The position numbers and the translations under genes are program-made. The notes below the pieces were generated by a model. It did no database searches, was not told the origin of the DNA, and saw only the letters and a program-made list of their open reading frames with translations. DNA of 59,851 bases from an uncultured Bacteroides sp. GTDB lineage: Bacteria; Bacteroidota; Bacteroidia; Bacteroidales; Bacteroidaceae. This document shows, piece after piece, positions 7,888 through 17,947 of the stretch. Positions within the stretch are counted from its first letter, which is position 1. Each line of letters begins with the position of its first letter. The stretch covers positions 1 to 59,851 of the forward strand of contig USLU01000030.1 in assembly GCA_900555635.1 (NCBI GenBank), written 5' to 3'.

Positions 7888-8904
7888 ATGAAAAATAGAA
7901 TGAAAAATATATTCATAGCAGCTTCCTGCCTCGCTGCCGTAACTTGTTTCACTGCATGCGACGACTGGACGGAAGTAGAGAACGTAACTATCAATACACC
8001 GGGAGTTGAAGAATTGAATCCCGAACAATATGCCAAGTATTTGCAGAATTTGGTTACGTATAAGAACTCAGACCATAAGGTGGTTTATGCTTGGTTTGAC
8101 AATAGCGTAAAAACTCCCTCAAGCCGTGGACAACATATTTCTGATGCTCCCGATAGTTTGGATGTTATCTCTATGATGTATCCTGCCGAACTGGCAGAGT
8201 TTGAATTGGCCGATATGGAAACTGTACGCGCCAAGGGTACTAAAGTTGTCTATACCATCAGCTTCGATAAGATTCAGAAAGAGTATGCAGCTAAAGTAAA
8301 AGAAGGTACCGAAAGCGGCACGTTCGATGCTTATCTGAGTGCTGAAATGACGAAGCAGATAGGCTATGCCGATGCTTTCGACGGTATCATTGCAGAGTAT
8401 AAAGGAACGAATCCGAACTATATGTCGGCAGCAGATAAAGCGGAAGCCAAGAAACTTCAAGATGCTTTCTTCGGTGTCCTGACGACTTGGAAAAGCGGTA
8501 ATACCGATAAATGGCTTACTTTCCAAGGTTATCCGGAAAACCTGATCGGACAATCGTTACTATCAGATTGCAAGCATATTATTCTGGCTACTGATAATGT
8601 AACGGATGATGCCCAACTATCTGTAACAGCTCGCTTGGCTATGGCTGTAGCCGATGTTCCGACAGATCGTTTTGTGGTTGCTGTTTCAACGGTATCTTTG
8701 GATTCATCGGACAAGAATATAGGATATTATGGTACGGACAGAGCCTTGTCGGAAGCTGCTTACTGGACTACTGAAGCTTCGGATGGTTATACCAGAGCCG
8801 GATTGGCTATCTATAATGTTCAGAATGACTATTACAACGCCGGTAACTCCTACCAGTATGTAAAAGAAGCTATTAATATTATGAACCCTGCTCCTAAAAA
8901 ATAA
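7888..8904 (+). CDS. GH18-like surface lipoprotein lacking the catalytic motif
   Basis: This 338-residue lipoprotein (lipobox F-T-A-C near residue 27) reads like a GH18 TIM barrel. Where active GH18 enzymes carry D-G-x-D-x-D-x-E, this protein has D-G-I-I-A-E-Y, so the aspartate ladder is gone and hydrolysis is unlikely. In high-mannose N-glycan PULs of Bacteroides, such GH18-like proteins next to SusD act as surface glycan-binding proteins; that role is inferred here. It lies between SusD (11 bases) and a DUF1735 lipoprotein gene (8 bases) in one operon. The alignment of the degenerate motif was made by eye. Confidence 0.7.
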   Translation: MKNRMKNIFIAASCLAAVTCFTACDDWTEVENVTINTPGVEELNPEQYAKYLQNLVTYKNSDHKVVYAWFDNSVKTPSSRGQHISDAPDSLDVISMMYPAELAEFELADMETVRAKGTKVVYTISFDKIQKEYAAKVKEGTESGTFDAYLSAEMTKQIGYADAFDGIIAEYKGTNPNYMSAADKAEAKKLQDAFFGVLTTWKSGNTDKWLTFQGYPENLIGQSLLSDCKHIILATDNVTDDAQLSVTARLAMAVADVPTDRFVVAVSTVSLDSSDKNIGYYGTDRALSEAAYWTTEASDGYTRAGLAIYNVQNDYYNAGNSYQYVKEAINIMNPAPKK

Positions 8905-8912
8905 ATCAAGCT

Positions 8913-10067
8913 ATGAAACTGAGAAACTTATATTTTATTTCGATAACATTGCTGGCAAGTGCATTAGCTTCTTGCAGCGATGATACTGAAACATTCGATA
9001 ATCAGATTTATATGAATGCTTCGGTGAAGACCAGCACTGTGTTGCTGAAGAATACGGTTCCGTCTACTGAGGGACAGTTCCAGATTGCGATGGCAAAACC
9101 GGAGAACCAGGATGTCACTATTTCGTTGAAGGTTGATCCAACTTTAGTTTCTACCTACAATGCCGCGTATTATGATAATGCAGAGATGCTTCCGGACGGG
9201 TATTATACGTTGGAAAATCAGCAGACTACAATTCCTGCCGGAGGTATTCTTTCGGAAGTAGTGTCCGTAAAGTTCAATAAACTGACTGAATTGGATCGTG
9301 ACAAAGTATATGTGTTGCCTGTGGCTATAGATCAAGCTAATGTGGGAATTTTGCAGAGTGCACGTACCATGTACTATGTTTTGAAGGGGGCCGCTCTTAT
9401 CAATGTAGTGCCAGATTTGACAAAGAATGATGTTTATGTGGACTGGAAGAAACCGGAAGTTGCTAATAACTTGAATAAACTGACTGCGGAAGCTTTGATA
9501 AAAGTCAATAAGTTTGATAAGATGCTTACTACAATTATGGGTATTGAAAACCATTTTCTGATTCGTATTGGTGATGCTGGTATTCCACAGAACCAATTAC
9601 AGGTGGCTGTTCCGAATAAAAATAAGACATCTTCTGATTTGGCAATACCTACGGGAGAATGGACACATGTTGCAGTGACTTATGATTCTGAAGCGAAAAA
9701 GTTAATAGTATATATTAACGGTAAGAATATGATGGAGACAGAACTTGATTGTGGAGCTGTAAACTGGGGAAAAACCAAGACTGACGAAGGTAATGGCTTC
9801 TGGATAGGTCACTCTTATAACAGTGATCGTTGGTTGGAAGGTAATATTTCGGAATGCCGTATCTGGAACAAGGTCCTTACGGCTGAAGAAATCAATGCCA
9901 AAGACCATTTCTATCAAGTGGAGCCTGATGCAGAAGGTTTGGTTTCCTATTGGAAATTCGACGAAGGTGTAGGTACCTCGATTACTGACTATAGCGGTAA
10001 CGGAAATAATGCAACAGCATTGAAACCCATTACCTGGAGTGCAGTGGAATTACCTGCAAAGAATTAA
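8913..10067 (+). CDS. DUF1735 and LamG-domain surface lipoprotein
   Basis: This 384-residue lipoprotein has a lipobox near A-S-C-S (about residue 20). The N-terminal half (about 30-150) resembles DUF1735, the Ig-like domain that precedes catalytic modules in endo-beta-N-acetylglucosaminidases. The C-terminal half (about 170-384) is a concanavalin-like LamG fold, with G-E-W-T-H-V-A-V-T-Y and L-V-S-Y-W-K-F-D-E as typical strands. There is no catalytic domain, so it is most likely a second surface glycan-binding protein that passes N-glycans to the GH18 enzyme encoded next. It is tightly spaced within the operon. Confidence 0.85.
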   Translation: MKLRNLYFISITLLASALASCSDDTETFDNQIYMNASVKTSTVLLKNTVPSTEGQFQIAMAKPENQDVTISLKVDPTLVSTYNAAYYDNAEMLPDGYYTLENQQTTIPAGGILSEVVSVKFNKLTELDRDKVYVLPVAIDQANVGILQSARTMYYVLKGAALINVVPDLTKNDVYVDWKKPEVANNLNKLTAEALIKVNKFDKMLTTIMGIENHFLIRIGDAGIPQNQLQVAVPNKNKTSSDLAIPTGEWTHVAVTYDSEAKKLIVYINGKNMMETELDCGAVNWGKTKTDEGNGFWIGHSYNSDRWLEGNISECRIWNKVLTAEEINAKDHFYQVEPDAEGLVSYWKFDEGVGTSITDYSGNGNNATALKPITWSAVELPAKN

Positions 10068-10091
10068 TTAGTTATACCTTAATCAAATAAA

Positions 10092-12092
10092 ATGATGCTT
10101 ATTATGAAATATATGAATCATATAAAATCAGGCTTGCTGGCAATGACCTTTGCATGCGTTGGATCAGTTTTCACAGGCTGTGAAGATGACATAACAATCA
10201 ATGCTGCTGATTCAAGCAAGTTAGAAACAGTTGACGGTATGTACGGCTATGTGAAGTCTGCTGCCGGAGCACGCGAACTTACACCGATTTCTATTTTCGG
10301 TGACAAAGCCGGAGCGGGACATCTTTACTTTGAATTGAGTAAAGCTGCCGCACAAGATGTAACTGTTACTTTTAAAGTAGATGCAGAAGCACTTGAGGCA
10401 TACAATACAGCTCATGGTACATCTTATACGATGTACCCTGCTGATAAACTGAGCTTGGCAAATGGTGGTACAACTACTGTTAAGTCAGGTGATAAGAAGT
10501 CGGCTCCGGTAGAACTGACAATTAATGCGGGAGGTTCAATAGGTTCAACATACGCAGTGGCTATTTCGGCAACTGCCAATGATGGTGTGGAAGTGTCTGC
10601 CAACAATCAGACTTACATCTATTTGGTAAAGCCGATGGCTGCCATTCCCGACTCGAGGAAAGGCGATGTACTTACACATTGTTTTGTGGAAGTGAATGAT
10701 GAGAGTATTTTGAACTGTGGTGAATATACTATGAAAAAGAGTGGGAAACCTTTCTTTGATGTGGTTAGTATTTTTGCTGCTAATATCAATGTGGATAGCG
10801 AAACAGGTCGTGTCCATGTATTCTGCAACGATAAGGTTTCTTTCTTGTTGAAGAATGCTGATAAAATCATCCGTCCTTTGCAGGCTAAAGGCATTAAAGT
10901 GAATATGACCCTACTGGGTAACCACGATGAAGCCGGTATGGGCAATTTATCTCCTGAAGCTGCTGCTGATTTTGCCAAAGAGTTGAAAGCGTATATGGAT
11001 ATTTATGGTTTAGATGGTGTGGATTTTGATGATGAATACTCTTCTTATTCGGATAATCCTAGTCCAGGTTTTCTGCCTCGTTCTCGTGAGAACTTTGCTC
11101 GCCTGATTTATGAATGCCGTAAACAGATGCCTGATAAATTATTAGGTATTTATGAATATAGTTCCAAATTTATTGATTCTCCTACAGGAACAGTAGAAGG
11201 TAAGACAGTTGGCGAATTGGTGGATTATATGACTTATGGCTACTATCAGAATCAAGCTGATTATTTGAGATATGGTAAAGGTCGTGAGAAAAACTTTGAA
11301 GGACTGCCCAAATCGAAATATTGTCCTACACCGTTGAAGATTAATGATGAACTTAGTGGAGGTTGGGATTATTTTCACCCCGAGTATATTCAGGATATGA
11401 AAGACTCCGGTTACGGCGTACAGATGTTCTACAATCCCAAACCTCTGAAGTATAACTATGGTTATTTCTTCACAGCAGTAAGTTCAATTTTATTTGGCGA
11501 TGAAGTAGAATGGAGTGGTAATTACTATGCTCGTACAGACACCGCCCCGATAAAGGGAACATCAGTATCAGGTTACGAAGCTTTGTTGGGCGACTGGACG
11601 GTAACTTCAAGTAACTCACTTTATGTATATATCGACGAGGAAAATAATCCTCGCTGGTGGGACTGGAGTGGTAGCCAGAATTTTGATATTCGAATTGAAG
11701 AAAAAGAAACTGGAAAGAGCTATTACGTGTATGGTTGGGGTACTTATCCTGAAATCACTAACAAATATCCTTTGGTATTGGAATATAATGGTGGTAATTT
11801 TGCTATTCCTGTTCCACAGACCATTCATAAAGCGGATGCAAAAGATCCTATAACATGGGAAATGTGTTGGGGTACTTATGGTAAAGTCAATGTGTGGAAT
11901 TTTTACACAGGCGAAGATTACACTATGCCTATAAATGGTACTTTCAATGTAAATGGAAATCTCGTAATGATTGGCATTGGTAATCGTTGGGGTATTGACC
12001 CGTGCCATGAAGTAGATGGCAAATTGGTTCCTCCTCACATGGATGTGAAATCTCATATTACTGAGAATTATACTTTGGTGAAGAAGAACTAA
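10092..12092 (+). CDS. GH18 endo-beta-N-acetylglucosaminidase with DUF1735 domain
   Basis: This surface lipoprotein (666 residues, lipobox F-T-G-C near residue 30) has a DUF1735-like N-terminal domain (about 45-180), a GH18 TIM barrel (about 190-490) and a C-terminal beta-rich domain. The catalytic motif D-G-V-D-F-D-D-E-Y spans residues 308-316; Glu315 is the expected acid and Asp313 assists the N-acetyl group. The family cleaves between the two core GlcNAc residues of N-glycans. Domain order and operon partners match the characterised B. thetaiotaomicron high-mannose enzyme BT3987, so high-mannose specificity is likely. Several in-frame ATGs (10092, 10095, 10104, 10113) make the exact start uncertain. 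Confidence 0.92.
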   Translation: MMLIMKYMNHIKSGLLAMTFACVGSVFTGCEDDITINAADSSKLETVDGMYGYVKSAAGARELTPISIFGDKAGAGHLYFELSKAAAQDVTVTFKVDAEALEAYNTAHGTSYTMYPADKLSLANGGTTTVKSGDKKSAPVELTINAGGSIGSTYAVAISATANDGVEVSANNQTYIYLVKPMAAIPDSRKGDVLTHCFVEVNDESILNCGEYTMKKSGKPFFDVVSIFAANINVDSETGRVHVFCNDKVSFLLKNADKIIRPLQAKGIKVNMTLLGNHDEAGMGNLSPEAAADFAKELKAYMDIYGLDGVDFDDEYSSYSDNPSPGFLPRSRENFARLIYECRKQMPDKLLGIYEYSSKFIDSPTGTVEGKTVGELVDYMTYGYYQNQADYLRYGKGREKNFEGLPKSKYCPTPLKINDELSGGWDYFHPEYIQDMKDSGYGVQMFYNPKPLKYNYGYFFTAVSSILFGDEVEWSGNYYARTDTAPIKGTSVSGYEALLGDWTVTSSNSLYVYIDEENNPRWWDWSGSQNFDIRIEEKETGKSYYVYGWGTYPEITNKYPLVLEYNGGNFAIPVPQTIHKADAKDPITWEMCWGTYGKVNVWNFYTGEDYTMPINGTFNVNGNLVMIGIGNRWGIDPCHEVDGKLVPPHMDVKSHITENYTLVKKN

Positions 12093-12122
12093 GGTGGAAT
12101 AGACATACAAATGTCGCTACTC

Positions 12123-12164
12123 ATGAGATACTGTATGTCACTATCGGTGACTACAGTATCTCAT
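12123..12164 (+). terminator. Nested hairpin between GH18 and GH97 genes
   Basis: A 13-base perfect outer stem (12123-12135 with 12152-12164) encloses a 5-base inner stem (GTCAC/GTGAC). AAAAAC rather than a T-tract follows, so it is a poor intrinsic terminator in the plus direction. It may instead be an mRNA processing or stabilising structure that sets lower expression of the downstream hydrolases. Confidence 0.5.
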
Positions 12165-12180
12165 AAAAACAATCAAAAAC

Positions 12181-14190
12181 ATGAAACAACACTTTATATA
12201 TATAGTAACCTTTCTCTTCATCTTGTCAGGTTGTACATCCTCAAAACCTACAGAAGTGAAATCTCCTGACGGACAAATCCGGTTGGCATTCGTTTTGGAC
12301 GATAATCACCGTATGTCTTACAGGGTTGATGTGAACGACACCGCTTTTATAGCATCTTCTTCTTTAGGTTTTCTTGCCAAAGACGGAGTGAATCTTTCTG
12401 AAGGTTTCCGTATAGTAAGTACCGATTTCTTATCTGCAGATGAAAACTGGACACAGCCTTGGGGTGAGAATAAAACCATCCGTAATCATTACAATGAAAT
12501 GGCTGTTCATTTGGCTGATACTACAAATACGAAGTTAGTTTTGCGTTTTCGTGTTTTTGACGATGGAATAGGATTCCGTTATGAATATGAAGTTGCAGGG
12601 GCCGACAGTATCTTGATTACAGACGAACTTACCGCGTTTAATATAGCACAGGATGGCACTTCCTGGTCTATCCCTGCTAATTATGATACTTATGAATTGC
12701 TATATCGTACGCAACCTATCAGCAAGATAGACAATGCCAACACTCCGATGACTTTCAAGGCTGGCAATACCTATGCCAGTATACATGAAGCAGCTTTGAC
12801 CGACTTCCCCGAAATGACTTTGAAGAATGTAGGAGACTGCCAATTCAAGTCCGAACTTGCTCCTTGGCCCGATGGCATCAAAGCACGGATGGCAGGCAAC
12901 AGTTTCAAGACTCCATGGCGTACGTTGCAAATAGCTCCGGAAGCAGTAGGGCTGATAAACTCGGAACTTATCCTGAATTTGAATGAACCTTGTGCCTTCG
13001 AAACCACCGATTGGATTCGTCCGATGAAGTACGTCGGTGTATGGTGGGGCATGCATCTGGGAGTAGAAAGTTGGGTTATCAACGACCGTCATGGCGCTAC
13101 TACTGAAAATGCCAAACGATATATCGACTTTGCTGCAAATAATAATATTGAAGCCGTAATGTTCGAAGGCTGGAACGAAGGCTGGGAAAACTGGGGTGGA
13201 AATCAATCATTTGATTATACAAAACCATACGCAGACTTCGATATCAAGGAAATAGCCCGGTATGCCAAGGAAAAGGGCATTGAGATTATTGGTCACCATG
13301 AAACAGGTGGTAATATTGCCAATTACGAGAAACAACTGGATAATGCCTATCGCTGGTATGCCGATTTGGGCGTTCATAGTGTAAAGACCGGTTATGCCGG
13401 AGGACTTCCTGACGGACATAGTCATCACGGACAATTCAATGTCCGTCATTATCGCAAAGTGGTGCAGACTGCCGCTAAATACCATACTACACTCGATGTA
13501 CACGAACCTATCAAAGATACCGGCATTCGCCGCACTTATCCTAATATGATGACCCGTGAAGGTGCTCGTGGTATGGAATGGAATGCGTGGAGTGAGGGCA
13601 ACCCTCCCGAACACCATGTGATGTTGCCTTTTACCCGTCTGCTAGGTGGACCTATGGATTACACTCCCGGTATATTCGACATCCTGTATGAACGAGCCAA
13701 GAAGAATCCTAACCGCAAGCAGTGGAATATGAAAGATAGCAAAGACTGCCGCATCAACACCACCCTTGCCAAACAAATAGCCAACTGGGTAATACTTTAT
13801 TCCCCTCTACAAATGGCTGCCGACATGATTGAAAACTACGAAGGACATCCTGCTTTCCAATTCTTCCGCGACTATGATGCCGATTGTGACTGGTCGCAGG
13901 CATTAGCTGGAGAGCCCGGTGAATTCGTCGCCATTGTCCGCAAAGCAAAAGATAAGTACTTCTTGGGTGCTGCCACAAACGAAATGGCACGCACCATCGA
14001 TATTAAGCTTGACTTTCTTGAAAAAGGAAAAAGCTACAAAGCTATTATTTATGCCGATACCAAAGAGGCTGACTGGGAAACGAATCCCACAGCTTACGAA
14101 ATTATTGAAAAGCAAGTGACTGCCGATGATACTCTTACCGTAGCAATGGCAAGAGGCGGCGGACAAGCTATTAGTTTTATACCAATCTGA
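12181..14190 (+). CDS. GH97 inverting-type alpha-glucosidase (SusB-like)
   Basis: This 669-residue protein carries a lipoprotein-type signal (L-S-G-C-T, about residue 18). It has the GH97 N-terminal beta-sandwich, TIM barrel and C-terminal beta domain. Residues matching the SusB catalytic set are present: Glu374 in H-H-E-T, Glu442 in H-E-P and Glu466 in M-E-W-N, with almost the same spacing as SusB E439, E508 and E532. The retaining-type Asp nucleophile is absent (K-T-G-Y-A-G instead), so inverting alpha-glucoside hydrolysis is expected. Within a high-mannose PUL it could remove the alpha-1,3-glucose cap of immature glycans; that is inference. Confidence 0.88.
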   Translation: MKQHFIYIVTFLFILSGCTSSKPTEVKSPDGQIRLAFVLDDNHRMSYRVDVNDTAFIASSSLGFLAKDGVNLSEGFRIVSTDFLSADENWTQPWGENKTIRNHYNEMAVHLADTTNTKLVLRFRVFDDGIGFRYEYEVAGADSILITDELTAFNIAQDGTSWSIPANYDTYELLYRTQPISKIDNANTPMTFKAGNTYASIHEAALTDFPEMTLKNVGDCQFKSELAPWPDGIKARMAGNSFKTPWRTLQIAPEAVGLINSELILNLNEPCAFETTDWIRPMKYVGVWWGMHLGVESWVINDRHGATTENAKRYIDFAANNNIEAVMFEGWNEGWENWGGNQSFDYTKPYADFDIKEIARYAKEKGIEIIGHHETGGNIANYEKQLDNAYRWYADLGVHSVKTGYAGGLPDGHSHHGQFNVRHYRKVVQTAAKYHTTLDVHEPIKDTGIRRTYPNMMTREGARGMEWNAWSEGNPPEHHVMLPFTRLLGGPMDYTPGIFDILYERAKKNPNRKQWNMKDSKDCRINTTLAKQIANWVILYSPLQMAADMIENYEGHPAFQFFRDYDADCDWSQALAGEPGEFVAIVRKAKDKYFLGAATNEMARTIDIKLDFLEKGKSYKAIIYADTKEADWETNPTAYEIIEKQVTADDTLTVAMARGGGQAISFIPI

Positions 14191-14215
14191 TAAACAACGT
14201 AATACAAGTAGAGAT

Positions 14216-16489
14216 ATGAAGAAAAACATGAAAACGAACTCCATACTGATGGGTGGACTAATGTTGTTGGGTACAATTTGTAGTTGTACTCCGGCGGCAG
14301 TAGAGGACTATGCGTCCTATGTCAATCCGTTCATCGGTACAGGAGGGCACGGACATACTTATCCCGGAGCAGTAGTTCCTAACGGGATGATTCAACCCAG
14401 TCCGGACACGCGAATTTATGAGTGGGATGCATGTTCCGGTTATTATTATGCCGATTCAACTATGAACGGTTTCTCGCATACGCACCTCAGTGGTACGGGA
14501 TGTGGTGATTATGGGGATGTATTGCTGATGCCTACCGTAGGCAAGCAGGAATATCAACCTACCGGTTCAAAGAGCCAGCAAATGGCGTATGCTTCTGCCT
14601 TTTCGCATAAGAACGAAGTGGCTGAACCCGGTTATTACTCCGTATTCCTCGACCGCTACCAGGTGAAAGCCGAGCTGACTGCTACCCAACGTGCTGCTAT
14701 CCACCGTTATACTTTTCCGCAAGCGGTAGATGCCGGATTTATATTGGATTTGGATTACAGCCTGCAACGCCAAAAGAACGAGGAAATGGAGATCGAAGTT
14801 ATCAGCGATACTGAAATTCGTGGACGTAAGAAAACCGTCTATTGGGCATTCGACCAATACATTAACTTCTATGCCAAATTCTCCAAACCGTTTACTTATA
14901 CCTTGGTTACCGATTCTATTGCTTTAGATGAAGGCGGTCCGCTTCTGCCTACCGCAAAAGTATTACTGCAATTCCCTACTGCAAAGAACGAGCAAGTGTT
15001 GGTGAAAGTCGGTGTGTCTGCAGTCGATATGGATGGCGCCCGCAAGAATGTGGAAGCCGAAATACCGGAATGGGATTTCGACGGAGTACGTCAGGCTGCC
15101 CGTGCAGAGTGGAATAAATATCTTTCCAAAATAGATATTCAAACGACGGATACCGACCAACGAACCATGTTCTATACAGCCCTTTACCATACAGGTATGC
15201 AGCCCAATCTCTTTACTGATGCTGACGGGCGTTACTTGGGGATGGATCTGAAACCTCATCAGGGAGATGTCAAACAGCCTATATATACCGTATTCTCCTT
15301 GTGGGACACTTTCCGCGCTTATCATCCTTTGATGACAATTATCGACCCCGAGTTGAATGAAGCCTTTATCCGTTCGCTCATACAGAAAGAAGAAGAAGGC
15401 GGTATCTTCCCTATGTGGGAGTTAGCAGGAAATTATACCGGAACCATGATTGGTTATCATGCCGCTTCTCTGATTGCCGACTCTTACGTAAAAGGTTATC
15501 GTAACTTTGATGTGAAAGAAGCCTATCGTGCCTGCCTTCGCACAGCCGAATATGATACTACGGGCATCATCACCCATCCGTTGGTATTGCCCCACCTGAT
15601 GCCGCAAGCCAAATATTGGAAGAATAAGGTAGGATATGTTCCTTGTGACAAAGATAATGAATCCGTTGCCAAGGCTTTGGAATATGCATACGATGATTGG
15701 TGTATCTCCGTACTTGCCGATGCGATGGGGGACGAACCCAATAAAGAGAAATATTCTACGTTTGCCGAAGGATATAAAGTATATTTCGACCCGAGTACCC
15801 GTTTCATGCGTGGACTGGATAGTGAGGGAAATTGGCGTACGCCTTTCAATCCACGTTCATCCAACCATCGTAATGATGATTATTGTGAAGGCACTGCCTG
15901 GCAGTGGACTTGGTTCGTACCCCATGATGTAGACGGTCTTGTAGAATTAATGGGAGGAAAAGATGCCTTTATCGGCAAACTGGACTCTTTATTCATTGCT
16001 GATTCTGCTTTGGAAGGAAATATGGTATCGGCTGATATCTCCGGTTTGATTGGGCAATATGCACAAGGTAATGAACCGAGCCACCACATTGCGCATCTTT
16101 ATAACTATGTAGGACAACCGTATCGTACTCAAGAACTGATTGACCGTATCTTGCATACGCTCTACTTCAATAATCCCGACGGACTTTCGGGTAATGAAGA
16201 CTGTGGACAAATGTCGGCATGGTTTATTATGAATGCAATGGGCTTCTATCAGGTATGTCCCGGCAAACCGGTGTATTCCATCGGACGTCCTTTGTTTAAT
16301 GAAGCTACCATTCATTTGAATGCCGGAAAGACGTTCAAGATAGTAGCACATAACAATAGCCGTGACAATATGTATGTGCAGAGTATGGTTCTGAATGGTA
16401 AGGAATTGCAAACTCCTTTCTTTACTCATCAGGATATAGTAGATGGCGGAGTATTGGAACTGACAATGGGTGACAAACCGCTGAAATAA
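14216..16489 (+). CDS. GH92 exo-alpha-mannosidase (lipoprotein)
   Basis: This 757-residue protein has a lipobox (I-C-S-C, about residue 24), followed by the GH92 opening Y-V-N-P-F-I-G-T-G-G-H-G-H. It contains H-T-H-L-S-G-T-G-C-G-D, the acid-bearing G-N-E-P-S-H-H and the base region G-L-S-G-N-E-D-C-G-Q-M-S-A-W. GH92 enzymes are calcium-dependent inverting alpha-mannosidases, each trimming one or a few linkages of high-mannose glycans; linkage cannot be read from sequence by eye. The base region reads G-N-E-D, where other family members have G-N-D-D. It lies 25 bases after GH97 and is followed by a possible internal promoter. Confidence 0.93.
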   Translation: MKKNMKTNSILMGGLMLLGTICSCTPAAVEDYASYVNPFIGTGGHGHTYPGAVVPNGMIQPSPDTRIYEWDACSGYYYADSTMNGFSHTHLSGTGCGDYGDVLLMPTVGKQEYQPTGSKSQQMAYASAFSHKNEVAEPGYYSVFLDRYQVKAELTATQRAAIHRYTFPQAVDAGFILDLDYSLQRQKNEEMEIEVISDTEIRGRKKTVYWAFDQYINFYAKFSKPFTYTLVTDSIALDEGGPLLPTAKVLLQFPTAKNEQVLVKVGVSAVDMDGARKNVEAEIPEWDFDGVRQAARAEWNKYLSKIDIQTTDTDQRTMFYTALYHTGMQPNLFTDADGRYLGMDLKPHQGDVKQPIYTVFSLWDTFRAYHPLMTIIDPELNEAFIRSLIQKEEEGGIFPMWELAGNYTGTMIGYHAASLIADSYVKGYRNFDVKEAYRACLRTAEYDTTGIITHPLVLPHLMPQAKYWKNKVGYVPCDKDNESVAKALEYAYDDWCISVLADAMGDEPNKEKYSTFAEGYKVYFDPSTRFMRGLDSEGNWRTPFNPRSSNHRNDDYCEGTAWQWTWFVPHDVDGLVELMGGKDAFIGKLDSLFIADSALEGNMVSADISGLIGQYAQGNEPSHHIAHLYNYVGQPYRTQELIDRILHTLYFNNPDGLSGNEDCGQMSAWFIMNAMGFYQVCPGKPVYSIGRPLFNEATIHLNAGKTFKIVAHNNSRDNMYVQSMVLNGKELQTPFFTHQDIVDGGVLELTMGDKPLK

Positions 16490-16528
16490 TAGTGGGGGAA
16501 TAATGAAGCAAGGTATCTTTTATTTATG

Positions 16529-16536
16529 TATCTTTG
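16529..16536 (+). promoter_or_regulatory. Candidate -7 box before the MFS-GH130-GH92 genes
   Basis: TATCTTTG matches TAnnTTTG exactly, 26 bases before the MFS start codon. No TTTG is seen at the expected -33 distance. It could give the cytosolic and late-acting genes their own transcription. Confidence 0.4.
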
Positions 16537-16561
16537 CCTATGACCTTAAAAACGAACTACT

Positions 16562-17866
16562 ATGAATCAGAAAATTCATAATCCTATATCGTGGGTTCCC
16601 ACCGTATATTTTGCCATGGGGTTGCCATTCGTGGTGCTGAACATGGTTTCTGTACTGATGTTTAAAGGATTGGGCATCGGTGATGCACAAATCGCTTTGT
16701 GGACGTCACTTATCATGTTGCCCTGGACGCTGAAGTTCCTTTGGAGTCCGTTTCTTGAAATGTTCAGGACAAAGAAGTTTTTCGTAGTATTAACGCAAAT
16801 GGTTACCGGAGCAGGTTTTGCTCTGGTAGCTTTGGCGTTGCAATTACCGGCCTTTTTTGCCGTATGCATTGCATTACTGGCGATGATTGCTTTCAGTGGT
16901 GCTACGCACGATGTGGCCACTGATGGCGTATATATGTCGGAGTTGAACAAACAGGAACAGGCCAAATATATTGGCTGGCAAGGGGCCTTTTACAATATAG
17001 CCAAGATTGTAGCCTCAGGCGGATTGGTCTGGCTGGCAGGTTGGTTGCTGAAGAGCTTCGGTGGAGTAGGAGAGGTAACGGAAGCTGTTCGCCATGAAGC
17101 AACGGTGCATGCCTGGATGGTGGTGATGCTGATATTGGCTGCCGTTATGATCTTGCTGAGTTTGTATCATATACGTATGCTTCCAACGGGAGGCAAAAGT
17201 GCATCCGGTACAACAACAGTCAGAGAAACCTTCCATCAATTAGTAGAAGTAATCAGAGATTTCTTCCTGAAGAAACACATTTGGTATTATATCGCTTTCA
17301 TCATCCTGTATCGTCTTGCCGAGGGCTTTGTGATGAAGATTGTCCCCCTCTTCCTCAAAGCAGAGCGTTCAGTGGGAGGCTTGGGGCTGAATGAACAACA
17401 GATTGGTTTGTATTACGGTACTTATGGTGCGGCAGCTTTTGTATTGGGTTCTTTATTAGCGGGATATTACATTTCGCACAAGGGTTTGCAGAAGACATTA
17501 TTCTCTTTGTGTTGCATCTTCAATCTGCCTTTTGTTGCTTATACATTATTGGCGGTTTATCAGCCGGAGAGTGGTATGCTGATTGGTAGTGCCATTGTGC
17601 TGGAGTACTTTGGTTATGGCTTTGGTTTTGTAGGACTGAGCTTGTTCATGATGCAGCAGGTAGCGCCTGGCAAACACCAGATGGCGCATTATGCCTTCGC
17701 TTCGGGCATTATGAACCTGGGAGTAATGCTGCCGGGATCAATTAGCGGCTATGTCAGCGATTGGTTAGGATATGAACACTTCTTTATCTTTATTCTATTC
17801 GCTACTATTCCGGCATTCTTGATAACCTACTTTGTGCCGTTTACGTATCCTGATGAAAAGAAGTAA
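16562..17866 (+). CDS. MFS sugar transporter, probable Man-GlcNAc importer
   Basis: This 434-residue inner-membrane protein has about 12 hydrophobic segments and no signal peptide, in the style of AmpG-like major facilitator transporters (P-T-V-Y-F-A-M-G-L-P near the start, L-P-W-T-L-K-F-L-W-S-P in the first loop). It is placed directly before a cytosolic GH130 phosphorylase. The inferred role is to carry the trimmed Man-beta-1,4-GlcNAc disaccharide into the cytoplasm. The substrate is not determined by the sequence itself. Confidence 0.88.
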   Translation: MNQKIHNPISWVPTVYFAMGLPFVVLNMVSVLMFKGLGIGDAQIALWTSLIMLPWTLKFLWSPFLEMFRTKKFFVVLTQMVTGAGFALVALALQLPAFFAVCIALLAMIAFSGATHDVATDGVYMSELNKQEQAKYIGWQGAFYNIAKIVASGGLVWLAGWLLKSFGGVGEVTEAVRHEATVHAWMVVMLILAAVMILLSLYHIRMLPTGGKSASGTTTVRETFHQLVEVIRDFFLKKHIWYYIAFIILYRLAEGFVMKIVPLFLKAERSVGGLGLNEQQIGLYYGTYGAAAFVLGSLLAGYYISHKGLQKTLFSLCCIFNLPFVAYTLLAVYQPESGMLIGSAIVLEYFGYGFGFVGLSLFMMQQVAPGKHQMAHYAFASGIMNLGVMLPGSISGYVSDWLGYEHFFIFILFATIPAFLITYFVPFTYPDEKK

Positions 17867-17947
17867 AAATATAATAGGAACTTTATAAGTTTGTGTGTAA
17901 TTAAATTAACTCCACACCTTCAAAGGTGAGGCTTAAAATAATCAATT

